DNA of 64,000 nt, taken from NCBI GenBank assembly GCA_008360955.1, contig LUCM01002402.1, forward strand, positions 313,923 through 377,922. The letters run 5' to 3'. Position numbers and translations under genes: made by a program. The DNA is from Fasciolopsis buskii. Lineage: Eukaryota > Platyhelminthes > Trematoda > Plagiorchiida > Fasciolidae. The notes below the pieces were generated by a model that saw only the letters and a program-made list of their open reading frames with translations, made no database searches and was not told where the DNA came from. Positions 22,250-33,290 of this stretch are shown piece by piece (position 1 is the first letter of the stretch; the number at the start of each line of letters is the position of its first letter).

Positions 22250-25200
22250 ACCAACTGAAGTGAGAACGCAAAGTAACTGTTAAATGACACCTTGACTCAT
22301 ATGTGGAACCCATGGAGAAAATTAGTAAGCCATTGAAGACTTTCGAGGATATGGTAAAGACCGCCACTTAGGTATGGCGGAATTTGTGGACCGAGGCTTC
22401 CAACGTTGTTCAGTTTTACGGATTATCAGTGTTCCGACGAAAGCATTTCACTCAAACTGAATGTCGCCTTGCCCAAGACTAGCATACAGAATGGTGAAAG
22501 AGCTATGGAGACGTCTGAAACCACTGATCAAACCTCTCCGTTATCAATGACCAGCGGTTACTGGAAAGGGAATTTAAATTATAATTGCAGAAGACGCAGT
22601 AATGACTTCGCTTTATGTTACCGTGCTCTATATTCTCCTTGATTTGGATTTAGCAAGGAACGCAACCAGAGAACATATGGAAAAACACCTACCTCACACA
22701 TCATTTGAAATGCATACGGTTCAGGAACCACTAAATTTATGTCGAGAAATGTGTTTCAAATTTGGTGATGATGTCCATTTACAAATCTAGGGAAGATCGT
22801 TGGGTTCACGTATTTCCGGTTCTCTCACTGAGGCCATAATTCAGGCCCTAGAAAAGACCGCACCACCAGGAGTCAGATGCCCTGATGGTACCTCCGTTCT
22901 TGGCACATGTTCCTGCACCGGAGACAAACGAAGTAATCACCATCCTCGGAGAGATCGAACCCACTGTGGAATTAAAAAGAGATAAGAAAATAGCATTTTA
23001 AGAACATATTGGCATACTACGGACAGAAAGACATCGCAAACACATAAGGATCGGAAATTAAGCTTTCACAACAATCCACCAAATGGCCGCGAAATGTAAT
23101 GCATCCTGACCTCACTCATGAGAGCCAGGGCTCAGTAAAGCATGCCAGAACTGAGAAGAAAATAAGAAGCAAACTACATTTTTAAGTTACTCGTTCGCAT
23201 CAGATATCAAAAAAATTTCGTAAGAAAAACCTTGCAAAGGATGGACAACTGAAAAGGATTATAAAACAAAATGGAACCGAAGGATCACTAAACAATGCGC
23301 CAAAACGGGGGTGAAATAAATACAAGACTGTTACCACCCTGGGTACTCATAGTGCCTTGTTGGTCTTTCGAAACGAAGAGAGATCTAGTGTCAAGAACCA
23401 ATAGAATAGTCCAAAACCGAGAAAAGGAAAAAAAACGTTGGATACAGAATTAATGTGATAAACTCCGACAGTTGCTGCATCGGTCAAACTGGGAGAATAG
23501 TGGAAATTCGAAGGAGTCACTACGTGATAGCTACAAGAAGGCATGATCAACTTCATCTTATATGAATCCACGAAGAGCAAGAAGGTTTCATGTTCAGTCT
23601 GAATGATGCTGAAATTCTGAGTTGAGCGACGAAGAAGCAAACTAGGGAGTCTTGGGATGCCTGATAATCTATATACAATTCAACCAATGAACACAATTAA
23701 AAGCGACCTATGCAGGAAGATGGATAACAGACGGTTTAACTAAATAAATAAGCCAGCAATAGATTCATTCAATTTCATCATCACTATATGAATTATTCAT
23801 AGAGGCAAATCTATGGAACCGGGTCACTACGTATCATCCTACTCAAAATGGAGACGGTTCAAACGACTCAAGCTAAGTTCCAAGCCTCTAGGGTTAAAGA
23901 TCAACTGACCTGAAGCCGAAAGATAAACGTCTAGCTGGGAATTCATGGTCATCGGAGAGTTACAAGCCTGAGGCTAATGACAAACGTACAAATACGGAAC
24001 ACTGCCACCAACGCACACGTACTGATGACGTCACCTTTTCTGGCGATGAACCGCTCCAGATCTGAGCTCCAAGCTTCACCATTAGAATCTCATGAAAGTA
24101 ATCCCCATTGTCTATCTGCCATGAGTTTGCTTTCAAACCCCGTGATGCAATCCGGTGAGACTTCGCTACAGTCACCCTATGGAATCAACCAGTCAGAACC
24201 GAGGCGGCACAGGAACGACAAACACAAATATGCCCAAAATATCATTCGCTAGAATTAGCTCCACTACACAGGATTCTTCATATCTTGCAAATAAATATAC
24301 AGCTTGGTAATAGACTTGAACGACCGTGTCTTTCAGCTGTCTCGATCTTCTGGTTGTCTTCATTCGCGTGATGGGTATTGGCGGTCCATAACCATGCACT
24401 GTTGCTGATGGTTTAATTCTCTATCACTGTTTCATGTACCAGCACTGCTAGCCGCGTAAGAGACAATTCCAAAAATGACGGAAACAACCGGATAGTTCTT
24501 TATTGATCTTCAGTGTTGAAGTGGGCGCCAATGCCTTAAGTATATCATTTCATTGAGGCATAATACCCTCGTTACCTTGCAAGATTCAACGCAATTAACA
24601 GTTCAGCCACAATACATTGAGAGAAATCCAAATGACTGTAATTCAGTTCTAAGCCAGCGAAGCCCTTAGGTGGTGAGACTCAAAAAGAAGACAAAATGGA
24701 TTATTATAACTGGTGCCTTCCTCAAGCACGAAGGCAACAAAACGCTTGGTAACAAGACTGAACAACATTTGGCGAAGCAACCGAGAAGTACATTATTATG
24801 CAACACCCCACATACTGTCTGCAGTGAGATATACAACCAAGCACGGTGGTCAACTCCCATATTTTTTCTCTATGCCTTTTAGTAAGCAAAGTGCGATGCC
24901 TTTGGTGTTCTTGATTCTCAGCAATATTTGGTTGCTTTTTGACGAAAGTGAGGGAGAGAGACAGAATGTTACAAATTGGAATGGCATTCCTAATCAGCTG
25001 CAACAAGGCCATAACGATCTGAAAGTTGTCGCATTAGCTGCTTCTTGTTTGCCGGTACCGACCGTTTGTCTCCGTAGCGTTGCCAATCCCAAAAGCAGTC
25101 CGAGGTAGCCTTTTTCTCCAAGCAAAGCATCGTGTGCATTTCCGTACCTGTGGTATTATTTCGGCAGTTAAACTGAACAAATAGAGCGATTCGTTTTGTG

Positions 25201-25630
25201 CTGTCTCTGAGAGCAGCCACCTGACAGGTTTAAAAATAGTGTGCGCATGCAACCTGCAAACGAAGTCTTGGAATCAGCGGAGAACCAAATTTACATCAGC
25301 GTCATACTGAAAACAACAAAATGGCGAACAAGTTCGTTTTCAGTTATTCGTACTAATGCCAATACATAAAATAAACGTGGTTGAGAATGGACTCAGGAAA
25401 TTGTCGGTTTGCGGTTACATCAGTTCATAACTCTAACAAGGTGTATGTATGTGTAATTGATCACTTTGTCACACGGTCAGGTTGTAAACCACTTGTTGGA
25501 GGATGACAAGTGGGCTGGGGAAGTTTAAGAGTGTGAACAAATTGTTTCTCTGCCCACAGAGGGACACATCCGGACACATACGGCTTCAGCTGTGTTTACG
25601 ATGCGACACTTGACAGCTCTTGACTGTTAG
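22250..25630. other. No confident coding feature; multi-frame open stretch at 24.67-25.25 kb
   Basis: Between 24.67 and 25.25 kb several frames are open on both strands, the longest a plus frame of 131 codons (24713-25108). Without splice or family support the strand cannot be chosen. The rest is featureless. Confidence 0.35.
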
Positions 25631-25633
25631 CTC

Positions 25634-25686
25634 CTAAATTTGTGGATAATGCGAAAAGCACTTGTCACGTCCATTGAGTGATTTGA
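25634..25686 (-). CDS. Terminal exon of the 25.6-30.2 kb minus-strand gene
   Basis: After ATTCACACCTTGTCTAG, 2 nt complete the codon left open at 25811, and 16 codons (KSLNGRDKCFSHYPQI) run to a TAG. The intron is 124 nt. The phase match with the strong exon upstream is the support. Confidence 0.5.
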
Positions 25687-25810
25687 CTAGACAAGGTGTG
25701 AATACATCGCGTTGGTAATTATCTTCATCGTTCCTGTGCTCAACCAAGCCGGGTTGTGTTTGCGAACGCAACTGGACAGACGCACCCCCTGGGTACTTGA
25801 GTTTTCTCAC

Positions 25811-25969
25811 CATTATATAATTCACAAATATCAAATTTTTTGAACATTTTGTCAACCTTCTGCTCATCCCCATTGCTGATTAATGCAAAACGTAATTCTT
25901 TTATTCGCTGTAAGGCTAACGCGCATTTTCGCGCAGCTTGATCAGACAACTGTACCCTTTTTTTATCCA
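25811..25969 (-). CDS. Internal exon, long helical segment
   Basis: The acceptor is TGTCTTTCGTACAAG and the donor AATG|GTGAGAA. It has 2 nt, 52 codons (DKKRVQLSDQAARKCALALQ..., ending DICELYN), 1 nt. The Ala/Lys/Gln/Leu pattern predicts amphipathic helix. This is one of the best exons in the window: frame, borders and composition all agree. Function is unrecognised. Confidence 0.7.
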
Positions 25970-26768
25970 CTTGTACGAAAGACAAAATGCCCACGTAAGA
26001 CTAAGCCAGCATAACCTCACAATGCACCGCTCGGATTGTTTCTGCCGTGCTTGTCATAGACACCTTCATAAATCAAGTCATAAGTCAGTTATTCAAAATA
26101 CCAATCGAACAGTCGCATTGAGATTAAGTTTCTCCAAATATCTCGGTTTATACTTTTTGAAGTTCCCCCACTCATCAATTTTGCAGACTTTATGCTCAGA
26201 ATGGAAATCTTATTGGCAGCACAGTACCATGCTTGCCGCTGTAGCGAATTAAGGCAAAAGAGAGACTATCCATTCACGTTTTACTAGTTTCAACAATCTC
26301 CTTCTCTGCAATTCACCACCGCTCAACAAAGTACATATTCTTTTCATTCAACTTAATTTAAGTGATTCAGTGAGCATACTCAAAACCAAATTCAACACTG
26401 GGACTCATACAATGTTATTCCATCTTTGGTGTGGATCATCAGTGTTTGTTTCATTTGCGTCGCGTCCGGATTGGATTGCGAATCCTAAAAGTATGATTAT
26501 GCGTAGAATATCACAGCCGATAGGTTACTCGTGTTGTCTGTCGGTGGGTTTTGATCGCTGAAATCGCACAACATATAACATTTTTACGTCAAGAAACCTA
26601 CAGATCATAAAGTACTGCTCACCTTGAAATAAGCCTACAAGTGGTGTACGAATTCTTTGTAGAAAGATAAACATTAGGCACGTGATTCACACTAAGTCTC
26701 CTGCCCTATTTTGTTTTCTCCAAAGCACTGCCAACAAGGTTTCTTATTGTCCTTGTGCTAGAAGACTG

Positions 26769-26939
26769 TTATCCACTGCGAAGATTTGTGTGATCAGAAT
26801 GCGAATTTGACGGGGTAACTGGATGCACAGTGCTGCCTAACACAAGCTTGTCTTCAACGAGCAAACTTCGAAACGAACTACTGGTATACCAGCACCGGTA
26901 CAAGAAACACAGGACATTGGAATCTTTCCATAAAACACC
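26769..26939 (-). CDS. Candidate exon, 3' border unsure
   Basis: The acceptor GATTCTTTTCCACAG is followed in phase 0 by GVLWKDSNVLCFLYRC... and the frame is open to 26769. It accepts the phase 0 end of 27642. A donor that leaves phase 1, needed for the next exon, is only weakly present (CGCA|GTGGAT). Confidence 0.4.
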   Translation of the reverse strand, partial: GVLWKDSNVLCFLYRCWYTSSSFRSLLVEDKLVLGSTVHPVTPSNSHSDHTNLRSG

Positions 26940-27360
26940 CTGTGGAAAAGAATCCACCACCAATCTGTACGACTGAAGCGCTGTCTTCAGGTCTCCGTTT
27001 TTGCTCCCTTATCCCAGGTGACGGTATTGGTCAGGGATTGTACCGTCTGTGCTCGCGATCAGTTACAAATAGAAATAATCACGGGAAACTCTTTGAGTTT
27101 GCGGATATTCGGAAAATTTTATAGAGCTCTTTGGAAGACGTGAATAATATGATTCTGTGCTTAGGACAGAAGAGAGTAAGTCGCTCTATCTATTCTCTTT
27201 AATGAGGACTGAATTATTAATCATAACCGTCGTTATCTGAAATCCACTATTAGTCAAACGCAAATTGCTATTTTGTTGAGCATTTTGCCAACGGCTAGTG
27301 GTTTACTGTATGTGCCATTCTGTTTGACAGTTTTATTGACTTCGTCAGCCCACACTTTGG

Positions 27361-27545
27361 CCAGTGGTAGCCAAGTGGATAAGGTCGTGACGTTTGGACG
27401 TGAAGGTCCCGGGTTAGGATCCTCCCAACTTCGACCAACTTCCCCACTTAGCAGCCCTCTGTTGGTCGCGGCCCCCTTCCTGAGAAATAATGTACATTGT
27501 TATTTCATTAATAAAGGAAGTGAAAGATAAAAGAAAAAGAAATTG
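27361..27545 (+). mobile_element. SINE family A, plus copy inside an intron
   Basis: It starts CCAGTGGTAGCCAAGTGG (box A-like), with a box B-like GGGTTAGGATCC that is mutated. The tail CTCTGTTGGTCGCGG, then TTCATTAATAAAGGAAGTGAAAGATAAAAG, is nearly the reverse complement of the 9.6-kb copy. It lies antisense in the intron between the 27642 and 26939 exons. Confidence 0.8.
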
Positions 27546-27641
27546 TTAGTCCACTGGCAGCTGCTGTGGCGTTTGGCTATCAGGATAGGAGGACGGGTCT
27601 CGAATAAAAACCAAATAGGTTCGCAGTAGTTTTGTACTCAC

Positions 27642-27799
27642 CCGAATGGAATGCACCAGACGAACTTTGGTAAAAAAACGTCTTTCGACAGGATATCCAA
27701 GTGATATGACTTGGTTGCATAAACTGATATTACACATCCGGAGTGCGAAATTTCCTGCGTTTGACGGAGCCATGCTGATTTGGTCAGACAAGATCTTGC
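27642..27799 (-). CDS. Internal exon, unrecognised protein
   Basis: The acceptor is TGATTTTATGCACAG and the donor TTCGG|GTGAGT, both near consensus. It has 2 nt and 52 codons (KILSDQISMAPSNAGNF..., ending VRLVHSIR). The alternating beta-like pattern (NFALRMCNISL, RFFTKVRLV) suggests a beta-sandwich, but no family is claimed. Confidence 0.7.
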
Positions 27800-28568
27800 C
27801 TGTGCATAAAATCAAAAGTTTTAAACTGTCGACACAAACATGGCAAATTTGAACTCATGATTCCGAAATTATTTCCCAATTAACCTGATTATTTCATCAA
27901 TTATAAACTACTAATTATTGCATAGACAACAAATAAGTGAAAGAAATGCGTGCACTTGACATTGCCAGCTAGGTGTACGGATTTCATGTGGAGTACAAGG
28001 ACAGGTAAAACGGGCTTATTAAACGCAATTACAAGCAACAGATAGGTGGAACAGAGTGTGATTAGGAATTTGTGAACTGAGAGAAAATTTGTTACTACCA
28101 AACCGAAACCAACAACTGAGTAAATTTCGTTCAGCCTAGCCGAACGTAGCCCTCATCAAAGTCCAACAATGTCTGACAGCTTCAAAGTCAAAAGCTGCTA
28201 ATATCTAGTTGACTGCAACTAAACTGGGGCACAGACGACTGTTGCTGAGGCCTGTATCTGTACAACCCTAGCTAGATTAGTCGGATTAACCTGACCCAAG
28301 TGACAATATATACCCTCATTCCAGAGAGAAAGTCCGGGTTCCATCTCTAGGTGCAATGGAGAACATACACCACAGGGCTCTAATAGGAGCTTAAAGCAAG
28401 GCTAATGCTTCCCACTTATGAAAGATGCAATCCGGAGGACAACCGGTGACGCACAGGTGATGGGGAATCGAACATCAAGGACGTTTCTTGTAAGTAACAG
28501 GCATGAAATGCATGGCCCCCAATAGCAGTGTGTAAGGAATTATGTTCAAGTTTGACCAAAAATGTCAG

Positions 28569-28805
28569 TCAGAAGGGATGTAACTGAGGTGCCGAATTTA
28601 TCCCACCTTGTTTGCACTGACTCGTACAGTAAAAAATGTGCACATTCAGTGCACACCTTCCAATCAGTTCCTCTTGCTTTATCAGTAGGATAGAAAATTC
28701 TGGACAGATATCAAACAACTGCTGGCAAACTGTACTCAAGGTCACTCTCACAGAATGTTCACGAATGAAACTATCACAGTAACAAAAAGATTTTCCCCCC
28801 AGACA
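28569..28805 (-). CDS. Possible exon, low support
   Basis: A frame continues that of 28854-29111 after one stop (YFCLGGKSFCYCDSF...EFSILLIKQ). It could be a further exon of the same gene or intron. Confidence 0.2.
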   Translation of the reverse strand, partial: CLGGKSFCYCDSFIREHSVRVTLSTVCQQLFDICPEFSILLIKQEELIGRCALNVHIFYCTSQCKQGGINSAPQLHPF

Positions 28806-28853
28806 AAAATAGCGCCTATCATTGTCAACAAACAAAAAAACAACTTTTCGACC

Positions 28854-29111
28854 CTACTGTTTGCTGACGAACCAAACATCAGCTCCAGAACGTGCACAAT
28901 ACCCTGAGTTGTGGTGTGGAAAACTGAGGTGTTTATTTCCGGCAATCTCTGCAGTCCCGTTGGTTGAAAGCCACAACATCAAATCCAACCGCAATTCGCC
29001 TTTGAAAAAGTTGTCCGGCTGAAATTGTTCTATTGTTTCAGTAGGATTTATTCTCAAGTTCTCCAATCTTGTCTTGTTCACTAGGTTTCCAAGCAAATTA
29101 TCAGAGGTCAA
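28854..29111 (-). CDS. Candidate exon, 3' border unsure
   Basis: The acceptor GTGGTTTCTCCAG is followed in phase 0 by LTSDNLLGNLVNKTRLENL..., open to 28854. A second frame with equally good composition (RLPEINTSVFHTTTQG...) begins after ACTGCAG near 28960, so there may be two exons here. The first part has a leucine spacing a little like a leucine-rich repeat, but not enough to call. Confidence 0.4.
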   Translation of the reverse strand: MTSDNLLGNLVNKTRLENLRINPTETIEQFQPDNFFKGELRLDLMLWLSTNGTAEIAGNKHLSFPHHNSGYCARSGADVWFVSKQ

Positions 29112-29186
29112 CTGGAGAAACCACAACCTTCATTCAACATAGCCTTCCCTGGTCTTTTACTCAGGTTTCGTTGAAAACAGATACGT

Positions 29187-29463
29187 CTAGTTGAGTAAGT
29201 ATTTGCAATCCACAAGCATTAAATTTATTGTCTTTCCATTCGGCACACTATCCGGCACAGAATACAAACCCCTCGCCGAATTTTGCAGGACTTTACGCAC
29301 CAGGTGAAAGGGTGTTGGGGGAGGATGACTCGTGGTGTTGCTGTTCGACAAACCGTTGACAATCTGCTCAGTTGGCTTAATAGCTGAAATGTCCGCCTTA
29401 CTAACTTTTGCCTCAGGTTCACGTACCACTTCAGACGCGACGGATTGGCTCCACTGGTGATTC
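29187..29463 (-). CDS. Candidate exon, disordered Pro/Ser/Thr-rich peptide
   Basis: The acceptor CCTGTTTTATCCGTGTTAG leaves 1 nt, then NHQWSQSVASEVVREPEAK..., then NTTSHPPPTPFH. It is open to a TAG at 29187, but probably spliced before. It is likely part of the 25.6-30.2 kb gene. Confidence 0.4.
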
Positions 29464-29615
29464 CTAACACGGATAAAACAGGTGCATTGTGATTTTGGGG
29501 ATTCCAATGACCAGCGGCTTGTTGAAGAAGAAAAATTCAAAAAAATGGCAGGGGAGACTCTATCGGCCAGAGAGTTTGCCAGTTATCCGGGTCCTCGTGA
29601 CGAGTCCTTAGGACC

Positions 29616-30067
29616 TCAGAGCAGCGGTAGGTGAGAAGACGTCTTCCTTGAGGGAGAAACTTCCGAAGTGTATCTATTGCCTTGCGAAAATACATTTGTA
29701 AAATATGGACCTAACTGTTTTGGACAGCCAACTGAAAGCAATTCAGGGCACAGTATGGCAACAACGTCAAGATTCAATTTAAATCCATTTTCAGGACGCA
29801 CTGTGTAATTTGGAGTCGACGGCCTGAATTCGGAGATCTGACTAAGAGGGCGAGTGAGCTGGAATGGTACTTCCGGTGTATTACAAACGCAAGACGAGGA
29901 AAGGTTGGCCATAGTTGCGTTTGTTGCCGGAACTGTCCACAATCGGTAGATAACGTAAAATAGGAATATTCGGTTACTCCCTCCGTCTTCATCCTTACTG
30001 TGTCCAGTGGCCCGCCTATGATATCCCTGATATTCGTCAATTTTCACATTGTGCAGTAGTTTTTCAC
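29616..30067 (-). CDS. Candidate long exon of the 25.6-30.2 kb gene
   Basis: The acceptor GTCTGTCTCACCATCCCACAG leaves 2 nt, then 150 codons open (EKLLHNVKIDEYQGYHRR...) to a stop at 29616. A length of 150 codons with a fine acceptor is strong evidence. A second frame is open for 88 codons in the same place, so the frame choice rests on the phase of the 30158 exon. The 3' border is unsure. Confidence 0.5.
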
Positions 30068-30157
30068 CTGTGGGATGGTGAGACAGACAAGTTAAAGTTA
30101 GTAAACTCCCCCTTAAAGGCCGTAATTGATTCAGTAACGTTATAGCATTATACCAAC

Positions 30158-30241
30158 CTCTCTCAGGAACCTGGCTAACGGACGCTTCTCTCCTTAAAAG
30201 GTCGAGTGCCATCAACGTACTGACGACAAACCGGAGTGGTA
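30158..30241 (-). CDS. Candidate exon of the 25.6-30.2 kb gene
   Basis: It has 2 nt and 27 codons (PLRFVVSTLMALDLLRREAS...VPER), then 1 nt before G|GTTGGT. The join to 30067 restores a Gly codon and the frame. The donor is weak and the acceptor (TTGGTTAAG) is modest. Confidence 0.35.
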
Positions 30242-30244
30242 CTT

Positions 30245-31600
30245 AACCAAATTTTGATCAATCCTGTCGTGTGAGTACGAAGGTAACAGTTAGAATCAAC
30301 TCAAGTTAATTTCCTCGTGCAGCGCACTTTATCTTAAGTCACGTCTTTTCAGTGAAGTGGCGAAATAAAAACATGTATTTGGCAGTAACTTTTAGACGTC
30401 GTTGTGATGTCCTCAGTTGTTAGATGGTGGGCATACAACGACTCAAATTATTCTCGGCTGAGTAATTTGTCATCAGCGAGGTGATCCGCTAAAAGGTGAG
30501 AAACCAGACATAATTGCCTACGTGGACACGAATCTAAGTAACGAATTAACAAACTTAGTTGGAGTTAAATCTACTAATTATGAGACAGTCAAGCCTTCAC
30601 AGTATTCGCAGAGCACATATTCCGGGCATATGTGAATACGTGAAAAGTACTTTGGCAGGCCTTGCCATGGCAACCGCTGTTAACTCGACATCAATAATCC
30701 TCTTAAGATCATATTTTTCTCCCTATTAACAGAATTCGTTTGCATTTAGGAGGTAGGGTGATGAAATAGTACAATAAGGCTTCGACATCCCATGGCGAAT
30801 GTGCACTGGCAGTTGACAAATAACATGCAATTTGTTTCCTGCCTTAAATAAATAGGAGGAAAATTATCCCCTGTATCAGTGGTCCAAGTGATAAGAAAAA
30901 TCTAGTAAAACTATGCTAAACCAATTCAGGATAAAAGAGCTGATCCTATCGGAAGGAAATTAGCAAAAGTGTCTGCATAATTCAAGATCCACTAGCCAGT
31001 TTTCACTTTTCTATGCACTGACACGGAAGTCGGGAAAAAATTCCAAAACAGAACCAATTGTTATCAGTCGAAATCAATGCTTGTAAATTGTATTTTGTAT
31101 TTTTTTTATTTCGTTCCACCATCATAATTCTTATGATCACCACTAGTACAACCATCACCACTGCGATTACCAGTTCCAATAGTTATAATATCAATACTAG
31201 AACTGAGACGTCCATTGTCTGCACTTCTAATGTCATACAAAAATAACCCAGATTGCCGGTATAATTACAACCCCGAAATGTGGCTATGACCGAAATAAGA
31301 TCGATAATGCCAACTCTTAAAGATGTACGACTACTGATAAAATTGAAAATTACTAAAAATCCTAATTCTAGGTCGCGCGAAAACTAACGACTATACCACG
31401 AATGGTGTGAGAAATGACCTTTTTTAAACCACTCTCAAGCATAGCATTTCGTTCTTGCAATCTATGAGAACAGATTATTCATTTTTGTTAGACGATATCC
31501 AATTGGCAGGAACTACGTTCCTTTCCCAGTATTTTCCTTGTGTAATTACGTGTATCAATTACAACAGCATGAAGCCGACAAATTCACCACTAGATGTGTT
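30245..31600. other. No confident feature
   Basis: This lies between the stop of the 32.5-31.6 kb gene and the first seen exon of the next minus-strand gene, and probably holds that gene's 5' part or a gene boundary. No promoter is identified. Confidence 0.4.
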
Positions 31601-31603
31601 CGT

Positions 31604-32092
31604 TTAGATTTGAAAGTGATTTGATTGCTCGCGCGTTTTTTTAAATTTAGGATGACCTTGATGCTTACATCCAACTCCCTCCTGATTTCCGTCCGAGTCA
31701 TCGTTTTTATTTGAAAACACGCTTGGCTGAGTTGAATTGCAGTTGGAACTAGCGGACCTCCAACTAATATTCGGTAAAGATACCCGGCTTTGTGATAGCG
31801 TCGATCCAACGTCCACATCTGACAGTCTTCGACAAACCGTAATCTGCTTCCTGAACATGTTGTTATTTACGTGATTGGAAATGATAAAATCAAAAGCGTA
31901 GTCTGTGTGAATGCAATTACCGCAAATCGCTTTATGTTTTACGATCTTGTCATTCTCCCAAAACGAATTTGTCGATAGCATGGTAACTGGGGCTGTCCAG
32001 TATTGCCTGGCATTCTGAAATTCCAAACTCACATAACTCGCCCGCATATCAATAGCTCCATTTCTCATTGTTACAAACTTAATACAAGCCAA
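31604..32092 (-). CDS. Terminal exon, unrecognised protein with hydrophilic tail
   Basis: 162 codons are open to a TAA at 31604, one of the longest frames in the window. The N-terminal part has a domain-like pattern (QYWTAPVTMLSTNSFWEND...AICGNCIHTDYAFDF). The rest is Ser/Asn/Asp-rich and probably disordered (SDVDVGSTLSQSRVSL...). The 5' border is likely TTTGGAATTTCAG near 32017 or earlier. The gene continues upstream at 32355 and 32511. Confidence 0.6.
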   Translation of the reverse strand: MACIKFVTMRNGAIDMRASYVSLEFQNARQYWTAPVTMLSTNSFWENDKIVKHKAICGNCIHTDYAFDFIISNHVNNNMFRKQITVCRRLSDVDVGSTLSQSRVSLPNISWRSASSNCNSTQPSVFSNKNDDSDGNQEGVGCKHQGHPKFKKTREQSNHFQI

Positions 32093-32355
32093 CCGCGCAA
32101 TTCATGGGCAAAACGGAGTATATCATTTTGTAGATCAATTTACACAGACAGTTGCAACCTCGAGGGCGGCTTCTTGAAGAACAGTTCAGTAGAATGAGCT
32201 TCGGTTTTGTAGCGAATCCATACCGGATGAATAGGTAGCTACAAAGGAAAATACTGGAATCATTTGAACGGCCGCAATAGCTGCTTGCATGATCAGCTGG
32301 TTGTTCTGGTGGGAGGATACCTAATCTGCTCAGATCACAAAGTACCCGGAATAGA
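32079..32355 (-). CDS. Internal exon, 3' border unsure
   Basis: The acceptor GTCAGCAGCTTTGCAG gives the single nt that completes the codon split at 32414. Then LFRVLCDLSRLGILPPEQPA... follows. The frame is open to 32079, but must be left by a donor before the terminal exon, possibly CCG|GTATGG. The intron before it is only 58 nt. Confidence 0.5.
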
Positions 32356-32413
32356 CTGCAAAGCTGCTGACCTCGTACCATTGTTACCAATCTATCAAAC
32401 ACTGAAATCTTAC

Positions 32414-32511
32414 TTGCCAATTCGGGATGTAAGTGCTCCCAGAACGCCTTTGCCATAGTTCATATTGGCAAACTGAGTGTCAACAACAGGCCTTCCTAGA
32501 ATTGACCCCGT
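32414..32511 (-). CDS. Internal exon, unrecognised protein
   Basis: It starts after CCATTGTGTAG and ends at GGCAA|GTAAGA. It has 32 codons (TGSILGRPVVDTQFANMNYG...SRIG) plus 2 nt. The 58-nt intron that follows has GT..AG ends and keeps the frame. Composition and borders agree well. Confidence 0.6.
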
Positions 32512-32942
32512 CTACACAATGGTCCGTTTTTATGGGATTCTGATCGACGGGCTCAACGTTTGGATTGCAAACTTTTCATCACCAGTGAAAATGACATCGT
32601 CATGCACCTGAGCTACGGCCAGGACAAATTTTCGTGTCCCTTGAGACGTCCGTTCGCGCACTTTTTGCTTTATTGGCAAAAGAAGGTCACAGTTTCATAT
32701 TCACAAAGCCATCTTACTTCAATATGTCTTCCATTGTTTACTCTCAAGTCTCGAATACCGCATTCCTAATGCATCTTCTGATTTATTAAAATTATTGTTT
32801 AAAATTATGAATTATGCGCATGTGATATCTCTTAAGATTTTTCATTGGAACAGGGTACGGTGCTCATCATCAGTTTGTCAATTTCCGAGTTTTCTTTTGT
32901 TCCAAAAATTATCATTTACTCAATTCGTTACTCTATATTTAG

Positions 32943-33097
32943 CCTACATACCAAAGACGACAGACAAACGACTGACTGAAATCAGTACCAATGTTGGTAT
33001 GCAAAGTTCGTTCCCTCATTGCTCTATATCTGCATGTGATCTTCCAATGCCCTTACATTTCAACTGCAATGACCTAATGGGCACGACCTCTAGCTGA
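32943..33097 (+). CDS. Weak candidate exon
   Basis: The acceptor TTACTCTATATTTAG is followed by an open frame (YIPKTTDKRLTEISTNVG...) to a TGA at 33097. It ends just before the TA repeat and the hammerhead-bearing repeat, so it may be part of that element. Confidence 0.25.
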
Positions 33098-33104
33098 AAG
33101 AAAC

Positions 33105-33123
33105 GTATATATATATATATATA
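33105..33123. repeat. (TA)n microsatellite beside the hammerhead
   Basis: A run of about nine TA units borders the ribozyme-bearing repeat, like the TA run at 292-315. Confidence 0.85.
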
Positions 33124-33124
33124 C

Positions 33125-33290
33125 ATGTCGTAAGTAGCATCTGGGTTAATGAACAAAATTTGCCCGGGAGCACACGACCGGTTTCGCGGTTATTGTCGCT
33201 CGTCAGGTATGCGTATCCGATGCTCTCTTGTCCAACCATCCTGATACTTGTACAATCTGAGTTGTTATGTCTCGCCAGAATCGAATTTGT
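33125..33290 (-). mobile_element. PLE-associated terminal repeat carrying a hammerhead
   Basis: The part 33175-33290 aligns with 911-1035 beside the PLE reverse transcriptase. This supports the view that it is a leftover Penelope terminal repeat, perhaps a solo one, as no Penelope coding remains are seen next to it. Confidence 0.5.
33170..33212 (-). ncRNA. Type I hammerhead ribozyme, minimal stem III
   Basis: Read on the minus strand: GCATAC (stem I), CTGACGA (core), GCG-ACAATAAC-CGC (stem II and loop), GAAA (core), ACC/GGT stem III with no loop, C as the cleavage base (33176), then GTGTGC closing stem I by 6 bp with one G.U pair. Every catalytic-core base is present. A stem III this short is known to act mainly as a dimer. 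Hammerheads of this form are known from Penelope-like elements. Activity is inferred, not shown. Confidence 0.85.
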
